From: an uncultured Lachnospiraceae bacterium
GTDB lineage: Bacteria; Bacillota; Clostridia; Lachnospirales; Lachnospiraceae
DNA length: 57,397 nucleotides
NCBI GenBank assembly: GCA_900549665.1
Contig: URPH01000019.1
Span: forward strand, 1-57,397
Direction of reading: 5' to 3'
Below are positions 34,638 to 44,050 of the stretch, piece by piece. Below the pieces are notes generated by a model, which was not told where the DNA came from, searched no databases, and worked only from the letters and a program-made list of their open reading frames with translations. The first letter of the stretch is position 1, and every line of letters starts with the position of its first letter. The position numbers were made by a program, and so were the translations under genes.

Positions 34638-36137
34638 ATGCAGGAAAACTCCCATCCCAACAGACTAAAAAACCCCATATTGAAAACCCTCACCTTCCTA
34701 ATCCTCCTCGCCGTCTTATTTGCAGTCTTCTACCACACCCTGCAATACCGCTTTTCCGATGAAGACGGCATCGAAGGCATCCAACAGTTCTACAAGCAGA
34801 AGGAAGATTCCATCGACGTACTATGCCTCGGCAGCAGCCACATGTTTGTCGACGTCAACACCGCTGTTTTGTGGGATGAGTACGGAATCGCAGCCTATGA
34901 TCTGGGCGGTACGATCCAGCCGCTTTGGAATACCTACTTTTATATGAAAGAAGCATTGAAAACACAGACTCCAAAGCTGATAGTCTTAGACTGCTATACC
35001 GCGACCCTGACAGAAGAATATCAGGAAGAAAGCGGCATGATAAAAAATACCTTTGGTATGAAATTTTCCAAAAATAAGATTGATGCGATCTACGCCAGTG
35101 CCGAGAAAGACAGATTTGCCTACCTTTTGGGGTTTCCTGGCTTCCACAGTCGTTATGCCAGCCTTTCCAAAGAAGACTTTGCCAAAAATAAAGGCATTGC
35201 CCACTATGACAGCTGGAAGGGTCAGCATATGCTGACGGAAACAGCCGACAATATTGCTGATCTTCGTATGGACAATATCAAGGAAATTACAGATACAGAA
35301 GAGCTCGGAGCCAAACAGCAGGAATATCTCTACAAGATCATAGAGCTTGCCAAAGCAGAAAACATTCCGCTTTTACTGATCAATACCCCCTATTTTCCGA
35401 CAGAACGGGAAGAAAAGATTTACAATAAGATTGCCCGGATTGCCGAAGAGGAGCAGATACCATACATAAATTACAATCTTTTATATGATGAGATGGGACT
35501 GGACTTTACATCCGATTTTGCGGACGGCCATCACCTCAATTATAAGGGAAGTCCCAAGTTTACCCGCCTGCTTGCACAGGATATCAAAAATTCCTTTGAC
35601 ATTCCCGACAGACGCGGGGATGAAGCATACGGGGATTATGATATGATGAGTGCCTGCTATGATCAGAAGGTGCAGAATCAGAAGCTTACGGAAACAGAGG
35701 ATCTGGAGACATATCTGGATGCGGTGCAGGACAGCAATTATCTGGTGGTCTACGCACTTAGCGGCGGCTTCGCCTATGCAGACAATTATGGATTGATACA
35801 GGAAAAATTAAACCGGTACGGGATCAGCCCGGACGGAGAGCTCGGCAATCAGTACTATGTCGTGGATACAGATAACAATGAGCTTGTATACAGCTTTGAT
35901 GGTTCTGAATGGCATTCCGAGCTTGGAACCTATGATGTGGTAAGCGTGCATTGTCCGGATGAGACAGACTATGCAGATGGAGATACATCGGTCATCATTG
36001 AGTACAATCACGAAAAATACTGCCCTGTCTATGAAGGGCTGACCGTATTTGTGTATGATACCCTGAATGAGACGATGGTAGAAACGGTTGGATTTTATTT
36101 AGAGAACGGGTCTGTCTGTACGAACAAGTGGAGATAA
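34638..36137 (+). CDS. SGNH/GDSL-type protein, partner of the MBOAT acyltransferase
   Basis: This 499-residue protein has one N-terminal TM segment (about residues 15-34), so the rest lies outside the cell. The SGNH block I is CLGSSHMF (S66/S67) and block V is DFADGHHLNYKG (D296, H298/H299). Residues from about 340 on form a separate domain (YLVVYALSGGFAYADNYGL, then GNQYYVVDTDNNELVYSFDG). It has the feel of an ILEI/FAM3-type domain (PF15711), which I could not check. It probably works with MBOAT to acetylate a surface polymer, like DltD or AlgX/J. It overlaps the convergent YgjP gene by 39 bases. Confidence 0.8.
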   Translation: MQENSHPNRLKNPILKTLTFLILLAVLFAVFYHTLQYRFSDEDGIEGIQQFYKQKEDSIDVLCLGSSHMFVDVNTAVLWDEYGIAAYDLGGTIQPLWNTYFYMKEALKTQTPKLIVLDCYTATLTEEYQEESGMIKNTFGMKFSKNKIDAIYASAEKDRFAYLLGFPGFHSRYASLSKEDFAKNKGIAHYDSWKGQHMLTETADNIADLRMDNIKEITDTEELGAKQQEYLYKIIELAKAENIPLLLINTPYFPTEREEKIYNKIARIAEEEQIPYINYNLLYDEMGLDFTSDFADGHHLNYKGSPKFTRLLAQDIKNSFDIPDRRGDEAYGDYDMMSACYDQKVQNQKLTETEDLETYLDAVQDSNYLVVYALSGGFAYADNYGLIQEKLNRYGISPDGELGNQYYVVDTDNNELVYSFDGSEWHSELGTYDVVSVHCPDETDYADGDTSVIIEYNHEKYCPVYEGLTVFVYDTLNETMVETVGFYLENGSVCTNKWR

Positions 36138-36707
36138 GGAGCTTCCGTTGTCCTTAAGCCATTTTCTCTGCTCTTTATAATCCGGCATGATCGATTCCAC
36201 ATACTGCCAGAAATGCGTAGAATGATTCATTTCCTTGCGATGACAGAGCTCGTGGATCACGACATAGTCAAGGACCTTTGGCGGAGCGAGGATGAGTCGC
36301 CAGTTGAAATTGAGATTGCCATTGGAAGAACAGCTGCCCCATCTTGTCTTTTGATCGCGGATGGTAATTTTTCCATAGTCAACCTGCAGGATATCGGCAT
36401 AAAACCGCACCCGCTTTGGAATATATTCTTTGGCGACCTGTCTGTAAGGCGCCTCCAGCCTTTTTTCATAGTCGGATTTATCCTTTTGCAGGGTCTGCGG
36501 TGCAGCATCCTTTAAGCGGATATAATTTTTGCAGACCCAGTCTTTTTTATCTTCTATCATGGTGCGGGCATAGGAAATGCTGCCGCGCATCGGGATACGC
36601 ACGATCACGGCTCCGCCCGGTTTCATGGTGATGCCGTAGGTCCTGCGTCTGGTCCGCTCAATCTCATAAGGGATATGCAGTTCGTTGACAGATAAATAAT
36701 ATGACAT
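36099..36707 (-). CDS. YgjP-like metallopeptidase-domain protein (DUF45)
   Basis: This 202-residue protein has the DUF45 arrangement: beta-rich N-terminus, then TRWGSCSSNGNLNFNWRLIL and the zinc motif VIHELCHRKEMNHSTHFW (HExxH variant HELCH plus a downstream His). Members are predicted zinc proteases, some linked to restriction/SprT-like contexts, with no known substrate here. The stop lies 39 bases inside the 3' end of the SGNH gene, a tail-to-tail overlap. It is 3 bases downstream of the next minus-strand gene, so they are one operon. Confidence 0.9.
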   Translation of the reverse strand: MSYYLSVNELHIPYEIERTRRRTYGITMKPGGAVIVRIPMRGSISYARTMIEDKKDWVCKNYIRLKDAAPQTLQKDKSDYEKRLEAPYRQVAKEYIPKRVRFYADILQVDYGKITIRDQKTRWGSCSSNGNLNFNWRLILAPPKVLDYVVIHELCHRKEMNHSTHFWQYVESIMPDYKEQRKWLKDNGSSLSPLVRTDRPVL

Positions 36708-36710
36708 ATT

Positions 36711-37082
36711 TTATGCTTCCTCGTCTTTCATATCAAAGCATCCCGGATGGATCTTTTTCTGCAGCCTGTCATACTGCTTGTACATATACTGTACAGAATT
36801 TTCCAACAGATAATAATGCATGATATAAGGTATGAGCAAAACTAAAAATGCAAAAAATAAGACGATCAGGCCGATCGAAAACTGAAGGGCGGCCATAAAA
36901 AATGTGATAAAGGCCAGAATGGCAAATGTCAGGGTGACAAGCAGATGGACAAGCCTTTCATGCATAAAAAAAGCTAGCTGTTTTTCGTGCTGTATGCAAA
37001 GCTCTTCATAGCTTAAACCACTGTCATTTTGCTGTAATTGCCGGTCCATATAAGCCATATAGGCTAAAATTCTTTTTTTCAT
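36711..37082 (-). CDS. Small membrane protein with two transmembrane helices
   Basis: This 123-residue protein has a charged N-terminal region (DRQLQQNDSGLSYEELCIQH), two adjacent TM helices (about residues 42-65 and 68-95) and a basic C-terminal helix. The start at 37082 is supported by AAGGAG six bases upstream on the minus strand; the longer frame to 37160 would enter the palindromic region. It is in an operon with the YgjP gene. Family not recognised. Confidence 0.7.
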   Translation of the reverse strand: MKKRILAYMAYMDRQLQQNDSGLSYEELCIQHEKQLAFFMHERLVHLLVTLTFAILAFITFFMAALQFSIGLIVLFFAFLVLLIPYIMHYYLLENSVQYMYKQYDRLQKKIHPGCFDMKDEEA

Positions 37083-37122
37083 ATCGGACTCCTTTTTTGA
37101 ATCTTTTGACTTTGATATCCAC

Positions 37123-37211
37123 GAATTGCTCCGCTGCAAAGCAGCTCCCACAATTCTCAAACATTCGAAATCCGCTGATTTACTGCGTAAATCGCTACTT
37201 TCTCATGTTTG
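37123..37211 (+). repeat. Two adjacent palindromes between the minus-strand operon and cca
   Basis: First, GAATTG (37123-37128) pairs with CAATTC (37151-37156), enclosing GCTGC-AAA-GCAGC (37133-37145). Second, CAAACAT (37158-37164) pairs with ATGTTTG (37205-37211), enclosing GATTTAC-TGC-GTAAATC near 37177-37193. They are followed directly by dispersed-repeat copy 3 and preceded by a fragment of it (CTTTTGACTTTGATATC, 37103-37119). Confidence 0.65.
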
Positions 37212-37221
37212 GCGGGGCCCA

Positions 37222-37284
37222 AGTTCAAAAGTCTTATCGTGCAAGCACGAACGACTTTTTGACCTTTTGCCCCTGATATCTCAT
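37222..37284 (+). repeat. Dispersed palindromic repeat, copy 3
   Basis: Same element as 1-55 and 10257-10317, with one base change in the tail (TTTTGCCCCTGATATC). It occupies the divergent intergenic region before cca. The left flank AGTTCAAAAG is shared with copy 2, which suggests a repeat unit of about 60 bases. Confidence 0.85.
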
Positions 37285-37358
37285 TATAGCACACACAAAC
37301 AAAAATGTATCTTCGTTTCATGCTGACGGTATGATAAAATAGCGATAAGAGGTAAAAC

Positions 37359-38690
37359 ATGACGATACAACTTCCAGAAGACGTAAAAAAAATAATAGAA
37401 ATCATAGAAAAAGCCGGTTATGAAGCCTATGCCGTGGGCGGCTGCGTCAGGGACAGTCTGCTTTTGCGCAATCCCAATGACTGGGATATCACGACATCCG
37501 CCAAGCCGGAAAAGGTAAAGGAGCTGTTTAAAAAGACCATTGATACCGGAATAGAGCATGGAACAGTCACCGTTATGATGCACCATGTCGGATACGAGGT
37601 TACGACCTACCGGATCGATGGGGAATATGAAGATGCCAGACATCCCAAAAATGTGACCTTTACCTCCAATCTGATCGAGGATTTAAAGCGCAGGGATTTT
37701 ACCATCAATGCAATGGCGTACAATGACCGCAGCGGGATCGTGGATGCGTTTGACGGCATTTCGGATCTGGAAAAGGGAATTATCCGGGCTGTCGGCAATC
37801 CGCGGGAGCGTTTTGATGAGGATGCTCTGCGTATGATGCGTGCTGTCCGTTTTTCGGCGCAGTTGGGATATTCGATTGAAGAAGATACCAAAAAGGCAAT
37901 TCAGGAATTGTCCATAAACCTGCAAAAGATCAGTGCCGAGCGTATTCAGGTAGAGCTTGTAAAGCTTGTCAGCTCCGATCATCCGGAGAAAATGAGAGAT
38001 TTATACGAGACCGGGATTACAGCCGTGATCCTGCCGGAATTTGACAAGGCAATGGTGACTGCGCAAAACAACCCGCACCATTGCTATACCGTGGGCGAGC
38101 ATATCATACAGAGTATGGCTGCATCGGATGCGGATAAAAATATCCGGCTTGCCATGCTGTATCATGATATCGGCAAACCGGCATGTCTGACGACCGATGA
38201 AAAAGGAATCGATCATTTTTACGGACATCCGGAGGTATCGGGACAGATCTGCAAGGCATCCTTGCGGAAGCTGAAATTTGACAATGATACGATCCATACC
38301 GTCGTACAGCTCGTGACACATCACGATTACCGGATACTTCCCGAAAAGAAATATGTAAGACGTGCGATGAACCGCATTGGCAAGGATATTTTTCCTCTGC
38401 TTTTAAAGGTCAAGCAGGCGGATCTGCATGCCCAGAGCACCTATCAGAGAGAAGAAAAACAGGAAAAGCTCGATGAAATCTGTGCTTTATACAAAGAGAT
38501 CGTTCAGGAAAATGAATGTGTTGATCTGAAAGGACTTGCCGTTACCGGAAGCGACCTGATCGCCTGGGGGATGAAGCCGGGCAGGGAGCTTGGAGAGATG
38601 CTTTCGCAGTTATTGGCAATTGTGATCGATGATCCCGGAAAAAACCAAAAGGAAGCTTTAAAAGAGATCTTTCTTGAACTGCTAAAATAG
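37359..38690 (+). CDS. cca: CCA-adding tRNA nucleotidyltransferase with HD domain
   Basis: This 443-residue class II nucleotidyltransferase builds or repairs the tRNA 3' CCA. The N-terminal catalytic part has AVGGCVRDSLLLRNPNDWDI with the DxD pair, then LKRRDFTINAMAY and the nucleotide-binding EDALRMMRAVRFSAQ. An HD-type region follows (MLYHDIGKP, then THHDYR). It is needed because the tRNA-Pro gene in this window does not encode CCA. ATAAGAGGT precedes the ATG. Confidence 0.95.
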   Translation: MTIQLPEDVKKIIEIIEKAGYEAYAVGGCVRDSLLLRNPNDWDITTSAKPEKVKELFKKTIDTGIEHGTVTVMMHHVGYEVTTYRIDGEYEDARHPKNVTFTSNLIEDLKRRDFTINAMAYNDRSGIVDAFDGISDLEKGIIRAVGNPRERFDEDALRMMRAVRFSAQLGYSIEEDTKKAIQELSINLQKISAERIQVELVKLVSSDHPEKMRDLYETGITAVILPEFDKAMVTAQNNPHHCYTVGEHIIQSMAASDADKNIRLAMLYHDIGKPACLTTDEKGIDHFYGHPEVSGQICKASLRKLKFDNDTIHTVVQLVTHHDYRILPEKKYVRRAMNRIGKDIFPLLLKVKQADLHAQSTYQREEKQEKLDEICALYKEIVQENECVDLKGLAVTGSDLIAWGMKPGRELGEMLSQLLAIVIDDPGKNQKEALKEIFLELLK

Positions 38691-38758
38691 AAAAGTCCAG
38701 TCATATATTCTCCTTTTTTTTCATAAGATAGTATGACCTATCAAGGGGGAATGGATGA

Positions 38759-39739
38759 GTGAACGATAGAGCGGTATCAGTATTTGAACAATATGATCTG
38801 AAAATAGAGCAGACCAGAAAGGTAAGGGGAGCAATCGTCGCAATGACGGACATTGGTCCTCTGGCTTTATGGGAATATGCCGGCAAACCGGAAAAGCTGG
38901 AGCTTTGCAAAGCAGTCTGTGACCGGTTAAATGAGAGTGGATTTTTTCATATTGACAGTCTGATCGCAAATGCAGAAGGACAGCTGTACAGCACGGATTA
39001 TGACGGAAAAAAATATGTCGTAAAGCGCCAGATCGATGGAAGAGAATGTGATGTATACAATGTCGGGGACTGCTGTTTTATAGTGGGAGAACTGGCAAAG
39101 CTGCACAAGCTGATGGAATTTGGCTCCGATTTTTTTCCGGAAGAAATTACGATCCACGACTTTTCCAAGAGGGAAGCAGAGCTTTTGCGCGTACGTTCCT
39201 TTATGAGAAAGCTGCCGCAAAAGGGCATTTTTGAAATGGATTTTTTAAGGGAATATCCCTATTTTGAGGCAGTGGCAAAGGATGCAACGGCTGTTTTAAA
39301 TAAAGAGTGTCTATCCCATCTTGGTGGTATGGTCATGGAAAAAGGCATGTTCTGCCATGGTGACTGCAATCAGCACAATATCCTGATTCATGACACGGAT
39401 ATGGTTGCAACACATTTTGAAAAATGCTGCAAGGATATCCAGGTGCGGGATCTGTATCTGTTTTTGAGAAAAATACTCGAAAAAAACGAATGGTCTTATG
39501 AACTGGGAAAACAGGTTATGGATGCTTATTTTTCAGAAAAAGAGCCGGGAAGAGATGAGAAGCGTTATCTCTTTGCAAGACTTTTGTATCCGGAGCGTTT
39601 CTGGAAGATTGCCAATGCCTATCTGAATAAACGAAAGTCCCTGCCGCCCAGACGACAGTCCGAAAAACTGATCACTCTAAAGAAGATCGAACCGCAGAGA
39701 ATGAAGTTTCTTTATAAACTGGAAAAGGATTTACTTTAG
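38759..39739 (+). CDS. CotS-family spore-coat-associated kinase-like protein
   Basis: This 326-residue protein has the aminoglycoside-phosphotransferase/protein-kinase-like fold of the CotS family. Visible parts are YDGKKYVVKRQID (ATP-side strand), FCHGDCNQHNILI (catalytic loop HGDxxxxN) and QVRDLYLFLRKILEKNEW (family-specific end). The metal-binding DFD-type position reads HFEK, as is common in this family, so kinase activity is doubtful. It suggests a spore-forming ancestry. The start is GTG at 38759, with AGGGGG 9 bases upstream. Confidence 0.85.
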   Translation: MNDRAVSVFEQYDLKIEQTRKVRGAIVAMTDIGPLALWEYAGKPEKLELCKAVCDRLNESGFFHIDSLIANAEGQLYSTDYDGKKYVVKRQIDGRECDVYNVGDCCFIVGELAKLHKLMEFGSDFFPEEITIHDFSKREAELLRVRSFMRKLPQKGIFEMDFLREYPYFEAVAKDATAVLNKECLSHLGGMVMEKGMFCHGDCNQHNILIHDTDMVATHFEKCCKDIQVRDLYLFLRKILEKNEWSYELGKQVMDAYFSEKEPGRDEKRYLFARLLYPERFWKIANAYLNKRKSLPPRRQSEKLITLKKIEPQRMKFLYKLEKDLL

Positions 39740-39790
39740 AAATCACGATTATTATGGTATAATGTGCCCGAAAGAAAAGTGAGGATACCG

Positions 39791-41095
39791 ATGAACCAAA
39801 GAAGAAGTATTTTTTTGTTTACAATTTTTCTTTGTGCATTCTTGCTTGCCGGCTGTGGCAGCAGGCAGGAGGTGCCTGCAACCGGGGAAGATCCGGATAC
39901 ACAGGTGCAGAGTACATATGTTGAGCCGATGGCAGATTCCTATGACGAGGCATTGCTTGTTGATATCAATACGGACGAGTCCACGATCCGGTTTTACAAT
40001 TTGCAGGCGCAGAGGACCTATACCCTGCAGTATGATTCGGCGACCCGGATCAAAAACCGGCATGGGGACGAGCTTGTAGCAGGGCAGCTATCGTGTGGAG
40101 ATCCGGTGCAAATCACTTTTTTTCATGATACAAAAAGACTACAGTCATTGCAGATTTCTTCCGATCTGGAGGTCGATTCCGGTATTACAGACTTTGAAAT
40201 AAACAGTGCATCCCGCACCATGACCTATGGCGCTGACCAATATCAGATCGCCAAAAATGCCATGATCCTATCCGGGGGCAGCCTGTTAGAGGCAAATGAG
40301 ATCCAGCCTGCCGATACCTTAAAGGTGGTGTCCAAGGATCACCGGATCATGGGGATCACGGTTGAGCGGGGTCACGGATATGTACGTTTAAGCGGTCAGG
40401 ACAATTTTGTCGACGGCTTTGTGGAGATCGGGACAGCGGTCATAAAGCGCGTGACCGAGGAGATGCTTCTCGTTGTGCCGGAAGGGGATTATACCCTGTA
40501 CATCAGCAAAAACGGAATGGCCGGAAGTGAAGATATCAGTGTCAAGGCCGGTGAAGAGACCCTTGTGGATGTTTCCAAGTTTGAAGTCAATAAAGACAAG
40601 GAGACCGGCAAGATCATCTTTACGATTTCACCTGCCAAGGCAGAGCTTTATATTGATCAGGAAAAGACCCTGTATGATGAGCCGGTGGAGCTTACCTGCG
40701 GTATTCATCAGATCCGTGTACAGGCAGACGGATACAAGACACTGACCCAGTATATCAAGGTCGGAACGGCAACCGCCAATCTCAATGTTGAGCTGGAAGA
40801 AAGTGACGGAAAGGATGATGAAAAGGATACAACATCCACGGTTACGCCTTCCGTGAGCAAAAACAGCATTGATGCTTCGGACGGCTACCGTGTTTATATT
40901 GAAGCGCCGACATCCGCAGAACTGTATGTGGATGGGGCATATGTCGGTATTATTCCGACGGATTTTGCCAAAAAAGAAGGAACGCACATTATATCTCTTC
41001 GGAAAGATGGCTGTCAGACAAGAAGCTATACCCTTGAGATTGATGATACAAAAAAGGATGTCAGATACTCTTTTTCCGATCTGGTATCCAAGTAA
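39791..41095 (+). CDS. Lipoprotein with PEGA domains
   Basis: This 434-residue protein has a signal peptide ending in lipobox LLAGC (lipidated Cys near residue 23) and a middle part of SH3-like or beta-barrel strands. Two PEGA-type repeats follow: about residues 275-345 (KAELYIDQEKTLYDEPVELT, then HQIRVQADGYKT) and 370-432 (SAELYVDGAYVGIIPTDFAK, then HIISLRKDGCQT), separated by a Thr/Ser/Asp linker. PEGA domains are found on surface proteins and probably bind cell-wall components. The ATG at 39791 fits GTGAGGA upstream. Function otherwise unknown. Confidence 0.85.
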   Translation: MNQRRSIFLFTIFLCAFLLAGCGSRQEVPATGEDPDTQVQSTYVEPMADSYDEALLVDINTDESTIRFYNLQAQRTYTLQYDSATRIKNRHGDELVAGQLSCGDPVQITFFHDTKRLQSLQISSDLEVDSGITDFEINSASRTMTYGADQYQIAKNAMILSGGSLLEANEIQPADTLKVVSKDHRIMGITVERGHGYVRLSGQDNFVDGFVEIGTAVIKRVTEEMLLVVPEGDYTLYISKNGMAGSEDISVKAGEETLVDVSKFEVNKDKETGKIIFTISPAKAELYIDQEKTLYDEPVELTCGIHQIRVQADGYKTLTQYIKVGTATANLNVELEESDGKDDEKDTTSTVTPSVSKNSIDASDGYRVYIEAPTSAELYVDGAYVGIIPTDFAKKEGTHIISLRKDGCQTRSYTLEIDDTKKDVRYSFSDLVSK

Positions 41096-41127
41096 AACGA
41101 TTTAATTAAGACAACAGGAGGAGAGAC

Positions 41128-42864
41128 ATGAGCTACAAAGAGGTTTATGAAAGCTGGTTAAACAATCCTTATTTTGATGAGGATACCAAAAAAGAATTGC
41201 AGGCACTGGAAGGAAACGACAAAGAGATCGAAGACCGTTTCTATCGTGAACTGGAATTTGGTACGGCAGGATTGCGCGGTGTGATCGGAGCCGGAACCAA
41301 TCGTATGAACATTTATACCGTTCGCAAAGCAACACAGGGACTTGCCAATTATATTATTGGTCAGAACGGACAAAATAAGGGTGTGGCGATCGCTTTTGAT
41401 TCACGTCATATGAGCCCGGAGTTTGCGGATGAAGCAGCCCTCTGCCTCAATGCAAACGGAATCAAGGCTTATGTTTTTGAATCCTTAAGACCGACACCGG
41501 AGCTTTCTTATGCAGTGCGCAAGCTTTCCTGTATCGCAGGCATCAATATAACAGCGAGCCACAACCCGCCGGAATACAACGGCTACAAGGTATACTGGGA
41601 AGACGGTGCACAGATCACACCCCCTCACGATACCGGAATCATGCAGGAGGTTGCTGCTATCACGGATTATCAGAATGTAAAGACCATGGACAAGGCAGCT
41701 GCAGTTGCCGCCGGATTGTACGAATCCATCGGAGCAGCCATTGACGATTCCTATATCGAAGAGTTGAAGAGCCGGGTTCTTCACTGGGATGCTATCAAAG
41801 AGGCACAGAAGGATATCACCATTGTATATACACCCCTTCACGGAACCGGCAATATTCCCGCCCGCAGAGTATTAAAAGAGCTGGGATTTGAAAATGTATA
41901 CGTTGTACCCGAGCAGGAGCTGCCGGACGGAGACTTCCCGACCGTTTCTTACCCCAATCCGGAGGCAAAAGAGGCATTTACCCTGGGACTGGCACTTGCA
42001 AAGGAAAAGAATGCAGACCTTGTACTGGCTACCGATCCCGATGCAGACCGTCTGGGTGTTTATGTAAAAGATGCAAAGAGCGGCGAGTACATCACCCTGA
42101 CCGGAAATATGTCCGGATGTCTCCTTGCTGATTATGAAATCGGACAGAGAAAGGCATTGAAGGGCCTGCCGGATGACGGAGCTTTGGTAAAAACCATTGT
42201 TACAACCAATATGGCAGATGCGATCGCAAAGGCATATGGTGTAGAGCTGATCGAGGTTTTAACCGGCTTCAAATATATCGGACAGCAGATCCTTGGCTTT
42301 GAACAGAAGAAAAAAGGAACCTACTTATTTGGTTTTGAAGAAAGCTATGGCTGCCTGATCGGAACACATGCAAGAGATAAGGATGCGATTGTTGCAACCA
42401 TGGCACTGGCTGAGGCAGCAGCTTATTACAAGACACAGGGCAAGACACTGTGGGATGCCATGATCGATATGTATGAAAAATACGGCTACTACAAAGATGG
42501 TATTCAGTCTGTTACCTTAAAGGGAATTGAAGGACTTGCCAAGATCCAGGAGATCTTGAATACCCTGCGTGACAATACACCTGCCAAGTTTGGCGAATAT
42601 GAAGTATTGCGTGTCAGAGATTACAAGACCGGCATCATCCGTGATGTCCGCACAAATGAAGAGACACCTACAGGACTTCCGGTTTCCAATGTACTTTACT
42701 ATGAGCTTTCCGACGATGCATGGCTGTGTGTACGTCCTTCCGGAACGGAGCCCAAGGTCAAATTTTACTATGGTATCAAGGGAACTTCTTTAGAAGATGC
42801 AGACCACAAATCAGAAGCTCTTGGCAAAGAAGTTGTATCCATGGTTGAGAAAATGATTGGTTAA
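41128..42864 (+). CDS. Phosphoglucomutase/phosphomannomutase (PgcA-like alpha-D-phosphohexomutase)
   Basis: This 578-residue four-domain enzyme interconverts hexose 1- and 6-phosphates through a phosphoserine. Motifs: catalytic ITASHNPPEYNGYKVYW (S144), metal loop ATDPDADRLG (D303, D305, D307), sugar loop GFEESYGC and phosphate loop RPSGTEPKVKFYYG. Length matches the long Gram-positive PGM type. AGGAGGAGAGAC precedes the ATG. The MazG gene begins at once after it. Confidence 0.95.
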   Translation: MSYKEVYESWLNNPYFDEDTKKELQALEGNDKEIEDRFYRELEFGTAGLRGVIGAGTNRMNIYTVRKATQGLANYIIGQNGQNKGVAIAFDSRHMSPEFADEAALCLNANGIKAYVFESLRPTPELSYAVRKLSCIAGINITASHNPPEYNGYKVYWEDGAQITPPHDTGIMQEVAAITDYQNVKTMDKAAAVAAGLYESIGAAIDDSYIEELKSRVLHWDAIKEAQKDITIVYTPLHGTGNIPARRVLKELGFENVYVVPEQELPDGDFPTVSYPNPEAKEAFTLGLALAKEKNADLVLATDPDADRLGVYVKDAKSGEYITLTGNMSGCLLADYEIGQRKALKGLPDDGALVKTIVTTNMADAIAKAYGVELIEVLTGFKYIGQQILGFEQKKKGTYLFGFEESYGCLIGTHARDKDAIVATMALAEAAAYYKTQGKTLWDAMIDMYEKYGYYKDGIQSVTLKGIEGLAKIQEILNTLRDNTPAKFGEYEVLRVRDYKTGIIRDVRTNEETPTGLPVSNVLYYELSDDAWLCVRPSGTEPKVKFYYGIKGTSLEDADHKSEALGKEVVSMVEKMIG

Positions 42865-42868
42865 GGCA

Positions 42869-43369
42869 ATGGATAACGAAACAAAACCGAAGAAAAAATA
42901 TACGTTTACGGATTTTTCGCAGATCATAAAAGAGCTGCGGGCCGATACCGGATGTCCGTGGGATAAAAAGCAGACCCATGGCTCTTTGACGCGTTGTATG
43001 CTTGAGGAGGCTGCCGAGGCAGTATCCGGTATCAAAATATATGAAAAAACCGGCAATCCGGACAATATGAAGGAAGAGCTCGGAGATCTGCTGATGCAGG
43101 TTGTCCTCCATGCGGAAATCGCTTCGGAGGAAGGTTTGTTTACAATGGATGATGTCATTCAGGGGATCAGTGAAAAAATGATCCGCAGACATCCCCATGT
43201 GTTTGAGCCTGACGGAACATCCCTTCATGGAAAAAAACCGGAAGAGGGCACGGTAAAGAGCTGGCAGGAAATCAAAAAAACGGAAAAAGAGAAGCAGACA
43301 TTTTCCGAGTCTCCCGGCAAGAAAAAGTTACGTAAACTTATGACGAAAATATTTGAAAAAATATTATAA
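42869..43369 (+). CDS. MazG-type nucleoside triphosphate pyrophosphohydrolase
   Basis: This 166-residue protein has the MazG helices with the metal-binding set CPWDKKQTHGSL, then LEEAAEAVSGI (EExxE) and KEELGDLLMQVVLHAEIA (ExxD). MazG hydrolyses NTPs to NMP and pyrophosphate, acting as a house-cleaning enzyme. It is a single-domain version. The ATG at 42869 lies 4 bases after the mutase stop; a TTG at 42857 in the same frame would overlap that gene. The RBS is weak, so coupling to the mutase gene is likely. Confidence 0.9.
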   Translation: MDNETKPKKKYTFTDFSQIIKELRADTGCPWDKKQTHGSLTRCMLEEAAEAVSGIKIYEKTGNPDNMKEELGDLLMQVVLHAEIASEEGLFTMDDVIQGISEKMIRRHPHVFEPDGTSLHGKKPEEGTVKSWQEIKKTEKEKQTFSESPGKKKLRKLMTKIFEKIL

Positions 43370-43404
43370 ATTTTTTGAAAAAAGCCCTATTTTTCAATAT
43401 TTTC

Positions 43405-43433
43405 TTGACAAAGACACTAAAAGATATTATAAC
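43405..43433 (+). promoter_or_regulatory. Sigma-A promoter of the HU gene
   Basis: TTGACA (43405-43410) and TATAAC (43428-43433) are 17 bases apart, about 62 bases before the HU start. It is one of the best promoter matches in the window. Confidence 0.8.
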
Positions 43434-43495
43434 TAGTTGTAGGCGGCACAAATGGCGCAAATATGAAAAAAACTCAGTAATAGGAGGAGTTCACG

Positions 43496-43771
43496 ATGAA
43501 CAAAACAGAATTAGTAGCAGCTATCGCTGATCAGGCAGAAATCTCAAAAAAAGACGCAGAAAAGGCATTAAAAGCATTTACAGATGTTGTTGCAGAAGAA
43601 TTAAAGAAAGGTGAGAAAATCCAGTTAGTAGGATTTGGTACATTCGAAGTTGCTGAAAGAGCAGCAAGAGAAGGTAGAAATCCTCAGACAGGAGCTACAA
43701 TGAAGATTGAAGCTTCTAAAGCACCTAAGTTCAAAGCCGGTAAAGCTTTAAAAGATCTTGTAAATGCATAA
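43496..43771 (+). CDS. hup: HU-family DNA-binding protein
   Basis: This 91-residue histone-like protein has the standard HU layout: MNKTELVAAIADQAEISKKDA, then IQLVGFGTFEVAERAAREGR and NPQTGATMKIEASKAPKFKAGKALKD. These include the DNA-bending arm with its proline (NPQTG) and the C-terminal helix. It packs and bends DNA in the nucleoid. It has a strong promoter, RBS AGGAGG and its own terminator, all consistent with high expression. Confidence 0.96.
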   Translation: MNKTELVAAIADQAEISKKDAEKALKAFTDVVAEELKKGEKIQLVGFGTFEVAERAAREGRNPQTGATMKIEASKAPKFKAGKALKDLVNA

Positions 43772-43789
43772 TTGATATCATGAAGTTTT

Positions 43790-43823
43790 AAAAGACCTCT
43801 GCATTGCGCAGGGGTCTTTTTTT
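43790..43823 (+). terminator. Terminator of the HU gene
   Basis: AAGACCTCTGC pairs with GCGCAGGGGTCTT around an ATTG loop, followed by a run of T's to 43823. Confidence 0.9.
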
Positions 43824-43886
43824 GTAAAAAAAAAGAGATTTTATATAAAAAGTGTTCTAAAGTCTGCAAAAACTGCAAAATATTGT

Positions 43887-43917
43887 AAAAAACTGTCCGA
43901 AATGGGCAGTTTTTTTA
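43887..43917 (+). terminator. Second hairpin and T-run before the membrane-protein gene
   Basis: AAAAAACTGTCC pairs with GGGCAGTTTTTT around the GAAAT loop, and the T-run continues. It lies 65 bases after the HU terminator and may insulate the RHS operon or attenuate it. Confidence 0.6.
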
Positions 43918-44050
43918 TTGGAAAGGAATGTTTATACAATAAAAAAGCAGTTTTTGCAAAAAAATGTCGAGTCACTTGTTTTTTTATCTATAATATTTTC
44001 AGATTTTTAAATGTACACCATGAAAATACGAAACAAGAGAGGGCAGAGGG

